The notes beneath the pieces were generated by a model that saw only the letters and a program-made list of their open reading frames with translations, did not search any database and was not told the DNA's origin. A stretch of 33,579 nt of DNA from an uncultured Alistipes sp. (GTDB taxonomy: Bacteria > Bacteroidota > Bacteroidia > Bacteroidales > Rikenellaceae), in assembly GCA_959604655.1 (NCBI GenBank), contig CAUHCL010000013.1, forward strand, positions 1-33,579, written 5' to 3'. A program made the translations under genes and the position numbers. Below are positions 8,316 to 16,712 of this stretch, in pieces. The first letter of the stretch is position 1; every line of letters starts with the position of its first letter.

Positions 8316-9488
8316 CTACTTTTCGACCCATTTGTGCCACTTCTGCTCCTTGTCGTAGCCCGCCTGCACCATGGTCTCCACGAACTGCATGCCGCGCACG
8401 CCGTCCTCAACGGTCGGGAAATCGAGCATCGCCTCGGTCGGGGTCTCGCCCGCCGAACGGGCACGCACGGTGAGCGCGAAGTTGCGGTAGATGTTGGCGA
8501 ACGCCTCGATGAAGCCTTCGGGGTGACCGCCCGGCACGCGGGTGTTCCACTTGGTGAAGTCGGTCAGGTAGTCGTAGCCGTTGCCCACGCGGATCTCCTC
8601 GGCGGGACGGTCGAGCCACTTTATATATAAGGTATTCGGCTCCATCTGACGCCACTCGATTCCGCCGTTTTCGCCGTAAACGCGCAGGCGGATGTTGTTG
8701 GCCTCGCCCGTAGCCACCTGCGAAGCCTGCAACAGGCCCGTGAAACCTTCGTCGAAACGCATGAACGCGCAGGCGTCGTCGTCGACGGGACGGCCCTCGG
8801 CCACACGCAGCAGATCGGCGCACACCTCCGTCACCTTGGCACCCGTGACATACTCGGCCAGATGCCATGCGTGGGTACCTATGTCGCCCACGCAGCCGCC
8901 CTTGCCCGCCTGCTTGGGATCGTTGCGCCAAACGGCGTTATTACCTCCCTTGAGCTCTATACGCTTGGTCAGCCAGCCCTGCGAATATTCCACGAAGAGG
9001 CGGCGCACCTTGCCGATATCGCCTCGGGCGATACGCTTCTTGGCCTCCTTGACGGCGGGATAGGCGCTGTAAACATGGGTCAGAGCCAGCGTGAGACCCG
9101 TCTCGCGCACCTTCTCGCGCAGCGACAGAGCCTCCTCCAGCGAGAAGGTCATGGGCTTGTCGATCACCACGTTGAAACCTGCCTCCAAAGCCCGCACGGC
9201 GGGTTCATAGTGGAATCGGTTGGGAGTGACGATGGTTACGAAATCCATGCGCTCGCCCGCAGGCAGCGCGGCCTCCTTCTCCAGCATCTCCTGCCAGGTG
9301 GAGTATATTCGGTTGTCGGGAACATAGTACGAGCGGCCCGAACTGAGAGATATCTCAGGATTTATGCTGAAACATCCGCAGACGAGCTCGATCTCGTTCT
9401 CCATAAGTGCGGCACGACGGTGGATGGCTCCGATGAAAGCATCGCTTCCGCCGCCGATCATTCCCATTCTCAATTTTCTGTTTTTCAT
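8316..9488 (-). CDS. Cytoplasmic Gfo/Idh/MocA-family oxidoreductase
   Basis: A 390-residue NAD(P)-dependent dehydrogenase with no signal peptide. The dinucleotide-binding segment is at the very N-terminus (RMGMIGGGSDAFIGAIHR), with the family lysine in VVIDKPMTF. The second domain has a conserved aromatic/histidine segment GDIGTHAWHLAEYV, typical of the substrate site. Members of this family oxidise or reduce sugars, inositols and related polyols. It is transcribed from its own nearby promoter (9523-9554) and is followed by the cytochrome fusion gene and the exported oxidoreductase. With two oxidoreductases of the same superfamily on either side of the membrane, a paired oxidation/reduction of one sugar is possible, but this is inferred from context only. 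A weak GC hairpin (CCCGC/GCGGG) lies in the 219 bases downstream. Confidence 0.88.
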   Translation of the reverse strand: MKNRKLRMGMIGGGSDAFIGAIHRRAALMENEIELVCGCFSINPEISLSSGRSYYVPDNRIYSTWQEMLEKEAALPAGERMDFVTIVTPNRFHYEPAVRALEAGFNVVIDKPMTFSLEEALSLREKVRETGLTLALTHVYSAYPAVKEAKKRIARGDIGKVRRLFVEYSQGWLTKRIELKGGNNAVWRNDPKQAGKGGCVGDIGTHAWHLAEYVTGAKVTEVCADLLRVAEGRPVDDDACAFMRFDEGFTGLLQASQVATGEANNIRLRVYGENGGIEWRQMEPNTLYIKWLDRPAEEIRVGNGYDYLTDFTKWNTRVPGGHPEGFIEAFANIYRNFALTVRARSAGETPTEAMLDFPTVEDGVRGMQFVETMVQAGYDKEQKWHKWVEK

Positions 9489-9522
9489 GGTTGGTTTGTA
9501 AGTATTAGCAGTTTTTTACATT

Positions 9523-9554
9523 CAAAATTAACATCCGTTATCGGCAAAGACAAA
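9523..9554 (-). promoter_or_regulatory. Bacteroidetes-type promoter for the 8316-9488 oxidoreductase
   Basis: On the minus strand TTTG (9554-9551), a 20-nt spacer, then TAATTTTG (9530-9523), a match to TAnnTTTG. The -7 element ends 35 nt before the start codon at 9488. Confidence 0.75.
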
Positions 9555-9666
9555 CTTCCGACCGCCCGACATCGAATATTTCGCAACTTTGCAACATATG
9601 TGTCACTCCGATGCACCAAATATTGCAATCCGCCCGCAACCACACATCGCCCGCCCCGTCGCCGCC

Positions 9667-9700
9667 GCCCGCAGGCCAACGGATTTTTCCGTGTGCGGGC
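9667..9700. other. Imperfect hairpin next to the efflux-operon terminator
   Basis: GCCCGCA (9667-9673) pairs with TGCGGGC (9694-9700), with an inner stem ACGGA/TCCGT. It lies just beyond the strong terminator in the direction of minus-strand transcription and could act as a second stem. Confidence 0.5.
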
Positions 9701-9703
9701 AAC

Positions 9704-9746
9704 AAAAAAACGGTGTCGGGACCCGAAAAATCGGGTCCCGACACCG
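9704..9746 (-). terminator. Strong terminator of the efflux operon
   Basis: A perfect 16-bp stem (9731-9746 with 9711-9726) with an AAAA loop on the plus strand. On the minus strand it is followed by seven T (9710-9704). It lies about 180 nt beyond the stop of the last gene of the minus-strand efflux operon. The rest of the 437-bp gap 9489-9925 holds the promoter at 9523-9554, the hairpin at 9667-9700 and repeat copy A; I see no gene in it. Confidence 0.92.
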
Positions 9747-9790
9747 AAGAAAATCAAGAATGATTATTCGTGAGGGGGAAAAGGAGGTCT

Positions 9791-9888
9791 GCGGTTCGCC
9801 GACGGCGGCAGGAATGCACGAGCCGAAAGCGAGTTGCAGTCCGCCGCATGGGGCGGCGGCGAACTGCCGATATCGCTGCGCGATATCG
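9791..9888 (+). repeat. Family-1 structured intergenic repeat, copy A
   Basis: About 98 bp, highly similar to 16713-16811 (same strand) and 19891-19975 (opposite strand). It carries near-perfect inverted repeats GCGGTTCGCCG (9791-9801) and CGGCGAACTGC (9857-9867), an inner CCGCCGC/GCGGCGG stem, and two CGATATCG palindromes (9868-9875 and 9881-9888) separated by 5 nt. It lies 37 bp beyond the stop of the PII-like gene. Confidence 0.85.
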
Positions 9889-9925
9889 CACCCCCGAAAG
9901 CGAAAGTCAGTCTCCTACGCCTACC

Positions 9926-10219
9926 TTAAATCATATCCGAGACGTTCCACGCGAAGGCGCGCAGTCCCTGCGCCTCGTTCTCCGCGTCGAGCTTGTGCAG
10001 ACGGGCCATGAAATCCGAAGCCTGCTCGTCCTCCATCACGGCTATGAGCGCCGAGTTCATACCCGGCCAGGCATGGTTGCCCAGATGGGGTTCGCCGTCC
10101 TTGCTGCCGCGTCCCATGAGCTCTTCCCAGCCCGTGAAGCCGCGCAGCTTCATCTCGTCCATTATTTCGAGCACCGAGTCGTACATCGACTGGTTGCATG
10201 ACATAAATACAGCTTTCAT
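9926..10219 (-). CDS. Small PII-like protein of the efflux operon
   Basis: A 97-residue protein starting at the ATG at 10219 (MKAVFMSCNQSMYDSVLEIM). A longer frame to 10387 exists, but its extra N-terminus overlaps the AcrB-like gene and looks non-coding. The size, the beta-strand start MKAVF, the central RGFTGWEELMGRGS and the later SALIAVMEDEQA resemble small ferredoxin-fold PII-like proteins encoded next to RND efflux genes (DUF3240-like). This is a recognition by pattern, not a proven assignment. It is the last gene of the operon, 112 bases after the AcrB-like stop, and has no signal peptide or membrane helix. A role in sensing or modulating the pump is a guess from position. Confidence 0.65.
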   Translation of the reverse strand: MKAVFMSCNQSMYDSVLEIMDEMKLRGFTGWEELMGRGSKDGEPHLGNHAWPGMNSALIAVMEDEQASDFMARLHKLDAENEAQGLRAFAWNVSDMI

Positions 10220-10331
10220 AAAATCGAATTTATCTCTTCGGCCGTTATCTCCGCCCATCGGACCCGCCGCCCGCTCCCCGCCCGCACGAGCAGGGAGCGC
10301 CGACGCCGTTCCCGATCGGGACTCAGCCGAT

Positions 10332-13300
10332 TTAGTTATTACGCTGTTGCAACTTGCGCAACTTTTTGTTTCTTCGGTTCTCGCCATGCACCGCGAACGA
10401 GGTGTAGATGGTGGGGATGAGGATCAGCGTGATGAGCGTCGAGATCGAAAGACCCCAAGCCACCGACATACCCAGCGGGTTCCACATCTCGGCACCGACA
10501 CCCGTACCCAATGCCATGGGGATCATACCCAGCACCGTGGTCATGGTGGTCATGAGGATGGGACGCAGACGGCTCCGACCGCCCGTCACCACAGCCTCGA
10601 AGATGCTCATGCCACGCTCGCGGCAGAGGATGGTGTAGTCCACCAGCACGATACCGTTGTTCACCACGATACCGATAAGCATCAGCACGCCGAGCAGGGC
10701 CATCACACTCATCGGGGTGCCCGTCACGGCCAGACCGATGATAACGCCCACGAGTGCGAACGGGATCGAGAACATGATCACGAAGGGATATGTCAACGAC
10801 TCGAACTGCGAGGCCATGATCACGAACACGAGGATGATCATCAGCGCCATGAGGGTGATAAGGTCGGTGAAGGTATCCTGCTGGTCCTCGTAGGTTCCTC
10901 CCAAAGCCCACATGTAGCCTGCGGGGAACGAGATCGACGGCATGGCCTGGTTCACCTCGTCGACGAGTTCGCTCATCGCATAACCGTGGCCCACGATACC
11001 CGACACGGTCACGTAACGCTCGCGGTCCTTACGCTCGATGGTGGGCGGGGTGTAAGCCTCGCGCACGACGCCCAGGTCGCGCACCTTCACGCCCTGACCC
11101 TGGGCATTGTAGATGGTGATGTTCTCGATGTCGGGAATCGACTCACGGAACTTGCGGTCGTAGCGCACGCGGATGTCGTACTCCTCACCGTCCTCGCGGT
11201 AGTACGAGTTCACCGAACCGTTGATACGGTTGCGCAGGTAACCTGCGGCGGTAGTGACGTCCAGACCGTTCAGCGCCAGCTTCTCGCGGTCGAAATCGAC
11301 ATGGTACTCGGGAGTGTACTGGTCGCGCGAGATGGTCACCTCGCTACAAGCATCCATGCCGCGCATGGCCTCGGCCACCTGCTCGGCCAGCTTGTCGGTC
11401 GTGTCGAAGTCATAACCGTAGATCTCCACCTGCACGGCGCTCTGACCCATACCACCACGCTGACCCGACTCGTTGACGTTGTACTTGCGAATCTCGGGAT
11501 ACTCGTTCAGAATCCGACGCATGCCGTCGCCTATCTCCGACAGGCTGCGGTCGCGCTCGGTCTTCTTGGTGAGCGATATATTCATCGATATGATGTGGGT
11601 ACCATTCTCCTGCATCGACGCGAATGCGTTGTCGGTATCGGCCTGACCCTCGCGGAGGTTCACCGTCTTGATCTCGGGATAAGCCTCGCGGAAGCGGCGC
11701 GACAGCTCCAGCGCCAGATCGCGCGTGATGTTCTGGCCCGTACCCACGGGCAGCTGTATATCGACACCTATACGCGCGTTGTCCTGCACAGGGAAGAACT
11801 CCGACTTCAGCTTCGAGCCCGGACCCATCAACACTCCCACGAATGCCGCCACGGCTATCAGTATCACGGTCTTGCGATGGCGCACGCACCATCCGAGTAT
11901 GCCTGCGTAGAAGTTGTTGAAACGCTCCATCACGGCATCGATTCCCTTCTGGAACCACGCCTTGGTGGGGTTGAGCTTCATCATCATCGACGCCAGCACG
12001 GGGGTGAACGTGATCGCGGCTATGGTCGATATGGTAAGCGTGATGGTCACCATCCAACCCATCGAGTTGAAGAGGATACCCGCCATACCCTGGATCATGG
12101 TAAGGGGAAGGAACACGGCGATAGTGGTAAGCGTACCGCCCATGACCGAGATACCCACCTCCTTGGTGGCGAATATGGCCGCCTGCTTGGGCTTCGCGCC
12201 GCGGTCGATATGCGAGGTGATGTTCTCCAGCACCACGATGGCGTTATCGACCACCATACCGATGGCGATGGAGAGCGACGACATGGTGATGATGTTCAGC
12301 GTCTCGCCCGTGGCCAGCAGGTAGATGATGGCTGCCAGCAGCGAGATGGGGATCGTCAGCACCACCACGATTGTAGCGCGCCAGCGTCCGAGGAATATGA
12401 ACACCACGAGCATCACCAGCACGAAGGTGGTTATGATGGTGTCGCGCAGCGACTGCACGGTAGCCACGATATTCTCCGAGGTGTCGACGATGGTGTAGAT
12501 GCCAACGTCCGACGGAAGCGAGGGAGCCACGGCGGCCACCTGCTTCTGCGCGGCCTTCGAGATGGCCACGGCGTTGGCGCCCGACTTCTTCTGCACGATG
12601 ATCATACCGCCCTTCTCGCCGTTGTTGTAGGTCTCCTGTATGCGCTCCTGCACGGTGTCCTGCACCTTGGCCACGTCGCGCAGATAGATCGGCGCCGAGC
12701 CGTTGCGGCCCACCACTATGTCGAGCAGCTCCTGCGGATCCTCGAACTCCTGGTCCACACGCAGCGAATAGGCGTTCGAACCCACGTCGAACGAACCCGC
12801 GGGAGTGCTTCGGTTGGCCGCGGCGATTGCCGACGATATGGTCTCGATGCTCAGTCCGTAGGCCTCCAGCTTGTTGGGGTCGCAATACACCTGAATCTCA
12901 CGCTCGGGCACGCCCACCACCGACACGGTACCCACGCCGTTGACGCGGGCCAGGGGGGTGGCTACCTGGTCGTCGAGTATCTTGTAGAGTCCGTTCATGC
13001 TCTCTTCGGCCGTGACGCCGAGGATGAGGATGGGGATCATGTCCGCCGAGAACTTGAAGATGATCGGCGAATTGGCGTTGTCGGGGAGTGTGGTCACCAT
13101 GTCGAGCTTGTCGCGCACGTCGTTGGTAGCCACGTCGATGTCGATTCCGTATTCGAATTCGAGGGTGATGATCGAAACGTTCTCCTTCGATTTCGAGGTA
13201 ATGTGCTTCAGGTCCTCCACGCCGTTGAGCGTGTTCTCCAAAGGTCGGGTAATGTTGTTCTCGATATCCTCGGCGCTCGCACCCGCATAGGTGGTCATGA

Positions 13301-13439
13301 CCATGATCGAGTTCGATTCGATATCGGGATAGAGGTCGATTCCCAGACGCGATAGCGAGAACAGACCCATGACACCTATCGCCGCGAAGAGCAGGATGGT
13401 GGTAATGGGGTTATGGACCGCTGTTTTATAAATATTCAT
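10332..13439 (-). CDS. RND-family efflux pump inner-membrane permease (AcrB-like, HAE1)
   Basis: A 1035-residue resistance-nodulation-division transporter of normal family length. Its first helix lies near residues 9-30, a large periplasmic domain follows, then a helix bundle near 335-560. A second periplasmic domain and a second bundle end near residue 1020. The proton-relay helix TM4 reads AIGMVVDNAIVVLEN: Asp398 is present, but the second Asp of AcrB is replaced by Asn399, a common variant outside the enterobacterial pumps. An LGIDLYPDIE segment after TM1 is typical. It forms the drug/proton antiporter trimer between the adaptor (13443-14480) and the outer-membrane channel (14499-15842). 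The gap to the adaptor gene is only 3 bases, so the genes are one operon. The substrate range cannot be read from sequence. Confidence 0.96.
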   Translation of the reverse strand: MNIYKTAVHNPITTILLFAAIGVMGLFSLSRLGIDLYPDIESNSIMVMTTYAGASAEDIENNITRPLENTLNGVEDLKHITSKSKENVSIITLEFEYGIDIDVATNDVRDKLDMVTTLPDNANSPIIFKFSADMIPILILGVTAEESMNGLYKILDDQVATPLARVNGVGTVSVVGVPEREIQVYCDPNKLEAYGLSIETISSAIAAANRSTPAGSFDVGSNAYSLRVDQEFEDPQELLDIVVGRNGSAPIYLRDVAKVQDTVQERIQETYNNGEKGGMIIVQKKSGANAVAISKAAQKQVAAVAPSLPSDVGIYTIVDTSENIVATVQSLRDTIITTFVLVMLVVFIFLGRWRATIVVVLTIPISLLAAIIYLLATGETLNIITMSSLSIAIGMVVDNAIVVLENITSHIDRGAKPKQAAIFATKEVGISVMGGTLTTIAVFLPLTMIQGMAGILFNSMGWMVTITLTISTIAAITFTPVLASMMMKLNPTKAWFQKGIDAVMERFNNFYAGILGWCVRHRKTVILIAVAAFVGVLMGPGSKLKSEFFPVQDNARIGVDIQLPVGTGQNITRDLALELSRRFREAYPEIKTVNLREGQADTDNAFASMQENGTHIISMNISLTKKTERDRSLSEIGDGMRRILNEYPEIRKYNVNESGQRGGMGQSAVQVEIYGYDFDTTDKLAEQVAEAMRGMDACSEVTISRDQYTPEYHVDFDREKLALNGLDVTTAAGYLRNRINGSVNSYYREDGEEYDIRVRYDRKFRESIPDIENITIYNAQGQGVKVRDLGVVREAYTPPTIERKDRERYVTVSGIVGHGYAMSELVDEVNQAMPSISFPAGYMWALGGTYEDQQDTFTDLITLMALMIILVFVIMASQFESLTYPFVIMFSIPFALVGVIIGLAVTGTPMSVMALLGVLMLIGIVVNNGIVLVDYTILCRERGMSIFEAVVTGGRSRLRPILMTTMTTVLGMIPMALGTGVGAEMWNPLGMSVAWGLSISTLITLILIPTIYTSFAVHGENRRNKKLRKLQQRNN

Positions 13440-13442
13440 CGA

Positions 13443-14480
13443 TTACTGCTTGTTAACACGTTCAACACTCATTCCGCCGTTCAGTGCGCTCTGACCCGTA
13501 ACGACCACCTCGTCGCCGTCCGAAAGACCGCTCACGATCTCGTAGGTATCGCCCATGCGTCGGCCCAGCTCCACCTTGCGGAATTCCACTGTTCCGTCGT
13601 TCTTGTAGACGTAGACGTAACGGTCGCCCGAACCGATCTGCTTTACCACCGAGCGGTCGGGAACCACCACGTTGTTGCGCGTACCGTAGTGCATCGTCAC
13701 GCGGGCGTACATACCCGGCTTGATCATCTCGTCGTTGTTCTGCACGGTGATCTCCACGGGGAAGGTACGCGTCGAGGGGTCGACCGAGGGGGTTATGCGC
13801 GACACCTTGCCCTCGAACGTGCGGTCGCTCATGGCGTCGAACGTGACGCTTACGGCCATGCCCTTCTTCACGTAGGGATAGAGCGTCTCCGACACGTTCA
13901 CCATGATCTTCACGGGGCGTATCTGCTGTATGACGAAGATGGGCGACGTGCCCGCCATATCACCGTTATCGTAATTGCGCGCGGTTACCACGCCCGAGAT
14001 GGGCGAACGCAGCGTGGTGTTCTCCACCATGTTCTCGTAGTTGGCCTTCGACACCTCGTAGGTGGTCTGCGCGGCCTCCCAGTTGGCTTTCGACTCGCCG
14101 CCGAAGCGGTAGAGCTCGTCGGCACGCTCGAAAGCGGCCTTGTTGTTCTCGTACTGGGCCTTGGCCTGCGCGAGGCTCGAATTGTCCATCTCGGCCACCT
14201 GCTGGCCCGCTCTCACGTGGTCGCCCACGTCCACCAACAGGCGCGATATACGACGCGACGACTGCGGCGTGATGTTGTTCACGGCGTAGCCCTCCACGTT
14301 GCCCGTGAAGACGCTCTCCTGATCGACATCCTGCGCATGCACCACCTGGGTAGTCACCTTGGGCTTGGCAGCGGCCTTCTGCTCCTCGGCCGCATCACTC
14401 TTCTGCTTCGATCCGCAAGCGACGCTTGCCATACAAACGCCGCCGATGAGCAGCGTTTCGATGATAACGTTCATTTTCAT
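13443..14480 (-). CDS. RND efflux periplasmic adaptor (AcrA-like lipoprotein)
   Basis: A 345-residue membrane fusion protein. The N-terminus has a signal sequence with lipobox ASVAC (Cys22), so it is a lipoprotein held in the inner membrane. A lipoyl/barrel-sandwich half follows (SRRISRLLVDVGDHVRAGQQ), then a short alpha-helical hairpin (residues about 105-150, beginning EMDNSSLAQAKAQYE). The second lipoyl half reads TLRSPISGVVTARNYDNGD, and the beta-barrel and membrane-proximal domains complete the protein. It bridges the AcrB-like permease and the TolC-like channel. It lies 18 bases after the TolC-like gene and 3 bases before the permease gene in a single minus-strand operon. Confidence 0.94.
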   Translation of the reverse strand: MKMNVIIETLLIGGVCMASVACGSKQKSDAAEEQKAAAKPKVTTQVVHAQDVDQESVFTGNVEGYAVNNITPQSSRRISRLLVDVGDHVRAGQQVAEMDNSSLAQAKAQYENNKAAFERADELYRFGGESKANWEAAQTTYEVSKANYENMVENTTLRSPISGVVTARNYDNGDMAGTSPIFVIQQIRPVKIMVNVSETLYPYVKKGMAVSVTFDAMSDRTFEGKVSRITPSVDPSTRTFPVEITVQNNDEMIKPGMYARVTMHYGTRNNVVVPDRSVVKQIGSGDRYVYVYKNDGTVEFRKVELGRRMGDTYEIVSGLSDGDEVVVTGQSALNGGMSVERVNKQ

Positions 14481-14498
14481 ATTATCTCTCTGTTGTTT

Positions 14499-15842
14499 TT
14501 AGTTTTCCTCATGCGAATATGTTCCGTAAATCTTCTCCAGCGAGACGTGATTTACCAGATAGTTGTATATGGCCGTGCTGCGGCTCAGCTCCGCCTGGGT
14601 GTAGGCGAGCTGCGAGTTGTCGACGTCGACCAGCGTGCCGCCGCCCACGTCGTAACGCTTCACGGCGATCTCGTAGCCGCGCTTGGCCTGCGAGATGTTC
14701 TCGGCCGAGGCGTTGTACTGCTTCAGATTGGTCTGCATGCTGCTTATGTACTGCATGATGGCGGTGCGCAGCTGGCGCTCGGTATTCTCGCGCTGCAACT
14801 GGAGCGTGTTCAGGTTGATCTTGGCCTGCTTCACGTCGGCGCGGCGCTTTCCGCCCGCGAAGATCGGGATATTGAGGCTCAGCGCGGCGTAGGCATAGGG
14901 ATTCCACGTATACTGGCTGAACTTGAAGTTTTCCTCCATTGCCGTGAAGTTGTATGCCGCCGAGAGGCTCAGCGTGGGCAGATTGGCCGCGCGGCGCAAC
15001 TCGATGGTCTTCTCCAGCTGGCGCTCCTGAATGTCCAGCTGCTTCATGGTGCTGTTATTTTCGAGGTTGAACTCGGCGTCGAACTGCGCGCTCATCATCG
15101 ACTCGTAGTCGGCCAGCGAGCCTGCGCAATCGATATCGGTCGCCAGATCCAGACCCAGCAGCGCCTTGAGCTGCCACAGAGCCACCACGATCGAGTTCTC
15201 GGCGTTCAGCACGTCGGGCTCGGCGTTCGACACGGTGACCTTCGAACGGATGAAATCGTACTCCGACACGCTGCCCACCGCATACTTCTTCTCCACTATC
15301 TTATGGTTCTCCACGGCGTTGTCGTACACGCGCTTGTAGACGTCGTACGAATCCTTGGCCAGCAACACCTGGTAGAATGCCTTCGACACCTGCTCCACCA
15401 TGTCGATGCGCGATCCGCGCGCCTGCTCCACGGCCAGCTCCACATCCATGGCCGATATCTTGAGCGACTTCCACAACTGGGCGTTCACCACGGGGATCGA
15501 AGCCGAGAATCCGCCCGAATAGTTGTTCGAGGTACCCACCTTCATCGACTGGTCCATAATGTGCATGGTCTGCTTCTTTATATAACGCTGATAGGTCGCC
15601 GATGCGCTTATCTCGGGCCACAGCGAAGCGTAGGTTCCGCGCTTGGCGTACTTCTTGGCCTCGATGGTCTGATCCGCGATCTTAACCGTAGGGTTCTCGC
15701 TCAATGCGATCTCCAGAGCCTGTTCGAGCGTGAGCATCAAAGGCCCCGAATTGTCGGTTGCGGCACTCTCTTGCGCCGCTGCGGGCGCCGTCGCGACGCA
15801 CACGGCCGTCGCCAACGCAAAAAAGAGATTTCTAAGTTTCAT
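14499..15842 (-). CDS. TolC-like outer-membrane efflux channel
   Basis: A 447-residue outer-membrane factor. The start is chosen at 15842 (MKLRNLFFALATAV), because this puts a normal signal peptide at the N-terminus ending near APAAAQ. An in-frame ATG at 15878 would add 12 polar residues in front of it. Two structural repeats of long alpha-helices with intervening beta-strand segments are seen (LTLEQALEIALSENPTVKIA near residue 38, and a second repeat from about residue 250), as expected for the trimeric tunnel. The conserved late segment YDVGGGTLVDVDNSQ is present. It completes the tripartite pump. The gene begins 25 bases after the TetR stop, and a G9 tract at the end of tetR is placed so that loss of one base would fuse the two frames (see findings). 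Confidence 0.93.
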   Translation of the reverse strand: MKLRNLFFALATAVCVATAPAAAQESAATDNSGPLMLTLEQALEIALSENPTVKIADQTIEAKKYAKRGTYASLWPEISASATYQRYIKKQTMHIMDQSMKVGTSNNYSGGFSASIPVVNAQLWKSLKISAMDVELAVEQARGSRIDMVEQVSKAFYQVLLAKDSYDVYKRVYDNAVENHKIVEKKYAVGSVSEYDFIRSKVTVSNAEPDVLNAENSIVVALWQLKALLGLDLATDIDCAGSLADYESMMSAQFDAEFNLENNSTMKQLDIQERQLEKTIELRRAANLPTLSLSAAYNFTAMEENFKFSQYTWNPYAYAALSLNIPIFAGGKRRADVKQAKINLNTLQLQRENTERQLRTAIMQYISSMQTNLKQYNASAENISQAKRGYEIAVKRYDVGGGTLVDVDNSQLAYTQAELSRSTAIYNYLVNHVSLEKIYGTYSHEEN

Positions 15843-15867
15843 AAAATCACTCAATTTAGTATTGCAT

Positions 15868-16524
15868 TTATTTTCCATCTTCCGTATACCCCCCCCCTTG
15901 GGCAGGCTCCTTCTCGCGGGCCAGAATCTCGTCTATGACCTGCATGCCCTTCACCGAGCTGAGTCCGCGCAGGAAATTCACTATGAGCAGGCTGCACGCC
16001 GCCTCGCGGGTCACGCCCTCGGGCAGCACTATGCCGTCGCCGCACATGATCGTGCCCATGGTCAGGAAAAACAGACGCGTGAGCAGCTCTATGTCGGCAT
16101 TGGGATCGAGATAGCCGTCGGCGCGGCACTTGTCCAGCGCGCTTTGCAGCCCTTTCATCCCGCGCTCGGCATGATCGCGCTGCACCTTGTCGAACACGTG
16201 CGGGTAGAACTTCTTGAGATTGGTCATCAATCTCTTTTCCGTCTCGTGCCACGTATCCGTACCGTTGAGTCCGCGGACGCTCAGCAGCAGGACCTCCAAC
16301 ATATTCCGACAACCGGCCGTCCTTTCAGCCGCCTCGCGATGGAACTTGTCCACACGGTACATCATGCTCTCGTACAGAAGTTCCTCCTTGTCGCCGAACA
16401 TCTCGTAAAGCGTACGCTTCGACATGCCCAGCGAATTGGCCACATCGTCCATCCGCACGGACTTTATGCCCAGCGACGACAACATCTGCGATACATGCTC
16501 GACTATTTTTTCACGCTGCGTCAT
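15868..16524 (-). CDS. TetR/AcrR-family transcriptional regulator of the efflux operon
   Basis: A 218-residue regulator. The N-terminal helix-turn-helix is clear: IVEHVSQMLSSLGIKSVRMD, then DVANSLGMSKRTLYEMFGDK (recognition helix region 30-48). The C-terminal three quarters is alpha-helical with no recognisable ligand signature. As first gene of the minus-strand operon with tolC, acrA-like and acrB-like genes behind it, it most likely represses its own operon and is released by a pump substrate. A fitting operator, an imperfect inverted repeat, overlaps the -33 region of its promoter (16564-16596). The last residues are encoded by a run of nine G (15889-15897, Gly-Gly-Gly), an unusual homopolymer for a coding region. 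Confidence 0.9.
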   Translation of the reverse strand: MTQREKIVEHVSQMLSSLGIKSVRMDDVANSLGMSKRTLYEMFGDKEELLYESMMYRVDKFHREAAERTAGCRNMLEVLLLSVRGLNGTDTWHETEKRLMTNLKKFYPHVFDKVQRDHAERGMKGLQSALDKCRADGYLDPNADIELLTRLFFLTMGTIMCGDGIVLPEGVTREAACSLLIVNFLRGLSSVKGMQVIDEILAREKEPAQGGGYTEDGK

Positions 16525-16548
16525 ATGTTTTTCGACTTTTTACCGCTG

Positions 16549-16579
16549 CAAATATAAATACAGAAAACCGAAAAACAAA
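16549..16579 (-). promoter_or_regulatory. Promoter of the TetR-efflux operon
   Basis: On the minus strand TTTG (16579-16576), a 19-nt spacer, then TATATTTG (16556-16549), a full match to TAnnTTTG. The -7 element lies 24 nt before the tetR start codon. Confidence 0.8.
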
Positions 16580-16596
16580 AAAAGTTTTCAGGTTTT
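16564..16596. promoter_or_regulatory. Candidate TetR operator
   Basis: AAAACCGAAAAAC (16564-16576) and GTTTTCAGGTTTT (16584-16596) form an inverted repeat matching at 11 of 13 positions around a 7-nt centre. It covers the -33 element of the tetR promoter, so binding would block transcription. Its use by this TetR is an inference. The rest of the 323-bp gap 16525-16847 holds repeat copy B and the anSME promoter element. Confidence 0.55.
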
Positions 16597-16712
16597 TGCG
16601 TTTTTTTGTAAAAATCGGACAATTTCGTGACTTTTCCGTTCGCCGCCACTACGCATAACGCACCGAACGACGGGATTATTTTTCAAGGAATCTCATATTT
16701 ACCCGCTCCGTC

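Noticed and set aside
9993..13355. Very long plus-strand open frame of 1120 codons opposite the AcrB-like gene
   Set aside because: It is antisense to a clear RND permease; composition is rich in His and Arg and has no domain. Long antisense frames are common in GC-rich genes.
14499..15878. TolC-like gene starting at the ATG at 15878
   Set aside because: This would place 12 polar residues before the signal peptide and add nothing recognisable; the ATG at 15842 gives a normal export signal.
13413..15938. Long plus-strand open frame opposite the adaptor and TolC-like genes
   Set aside because: It spans two well-supported minus-strand genes and their gap, has no recognisable motif, and is a codon-bias shadow.
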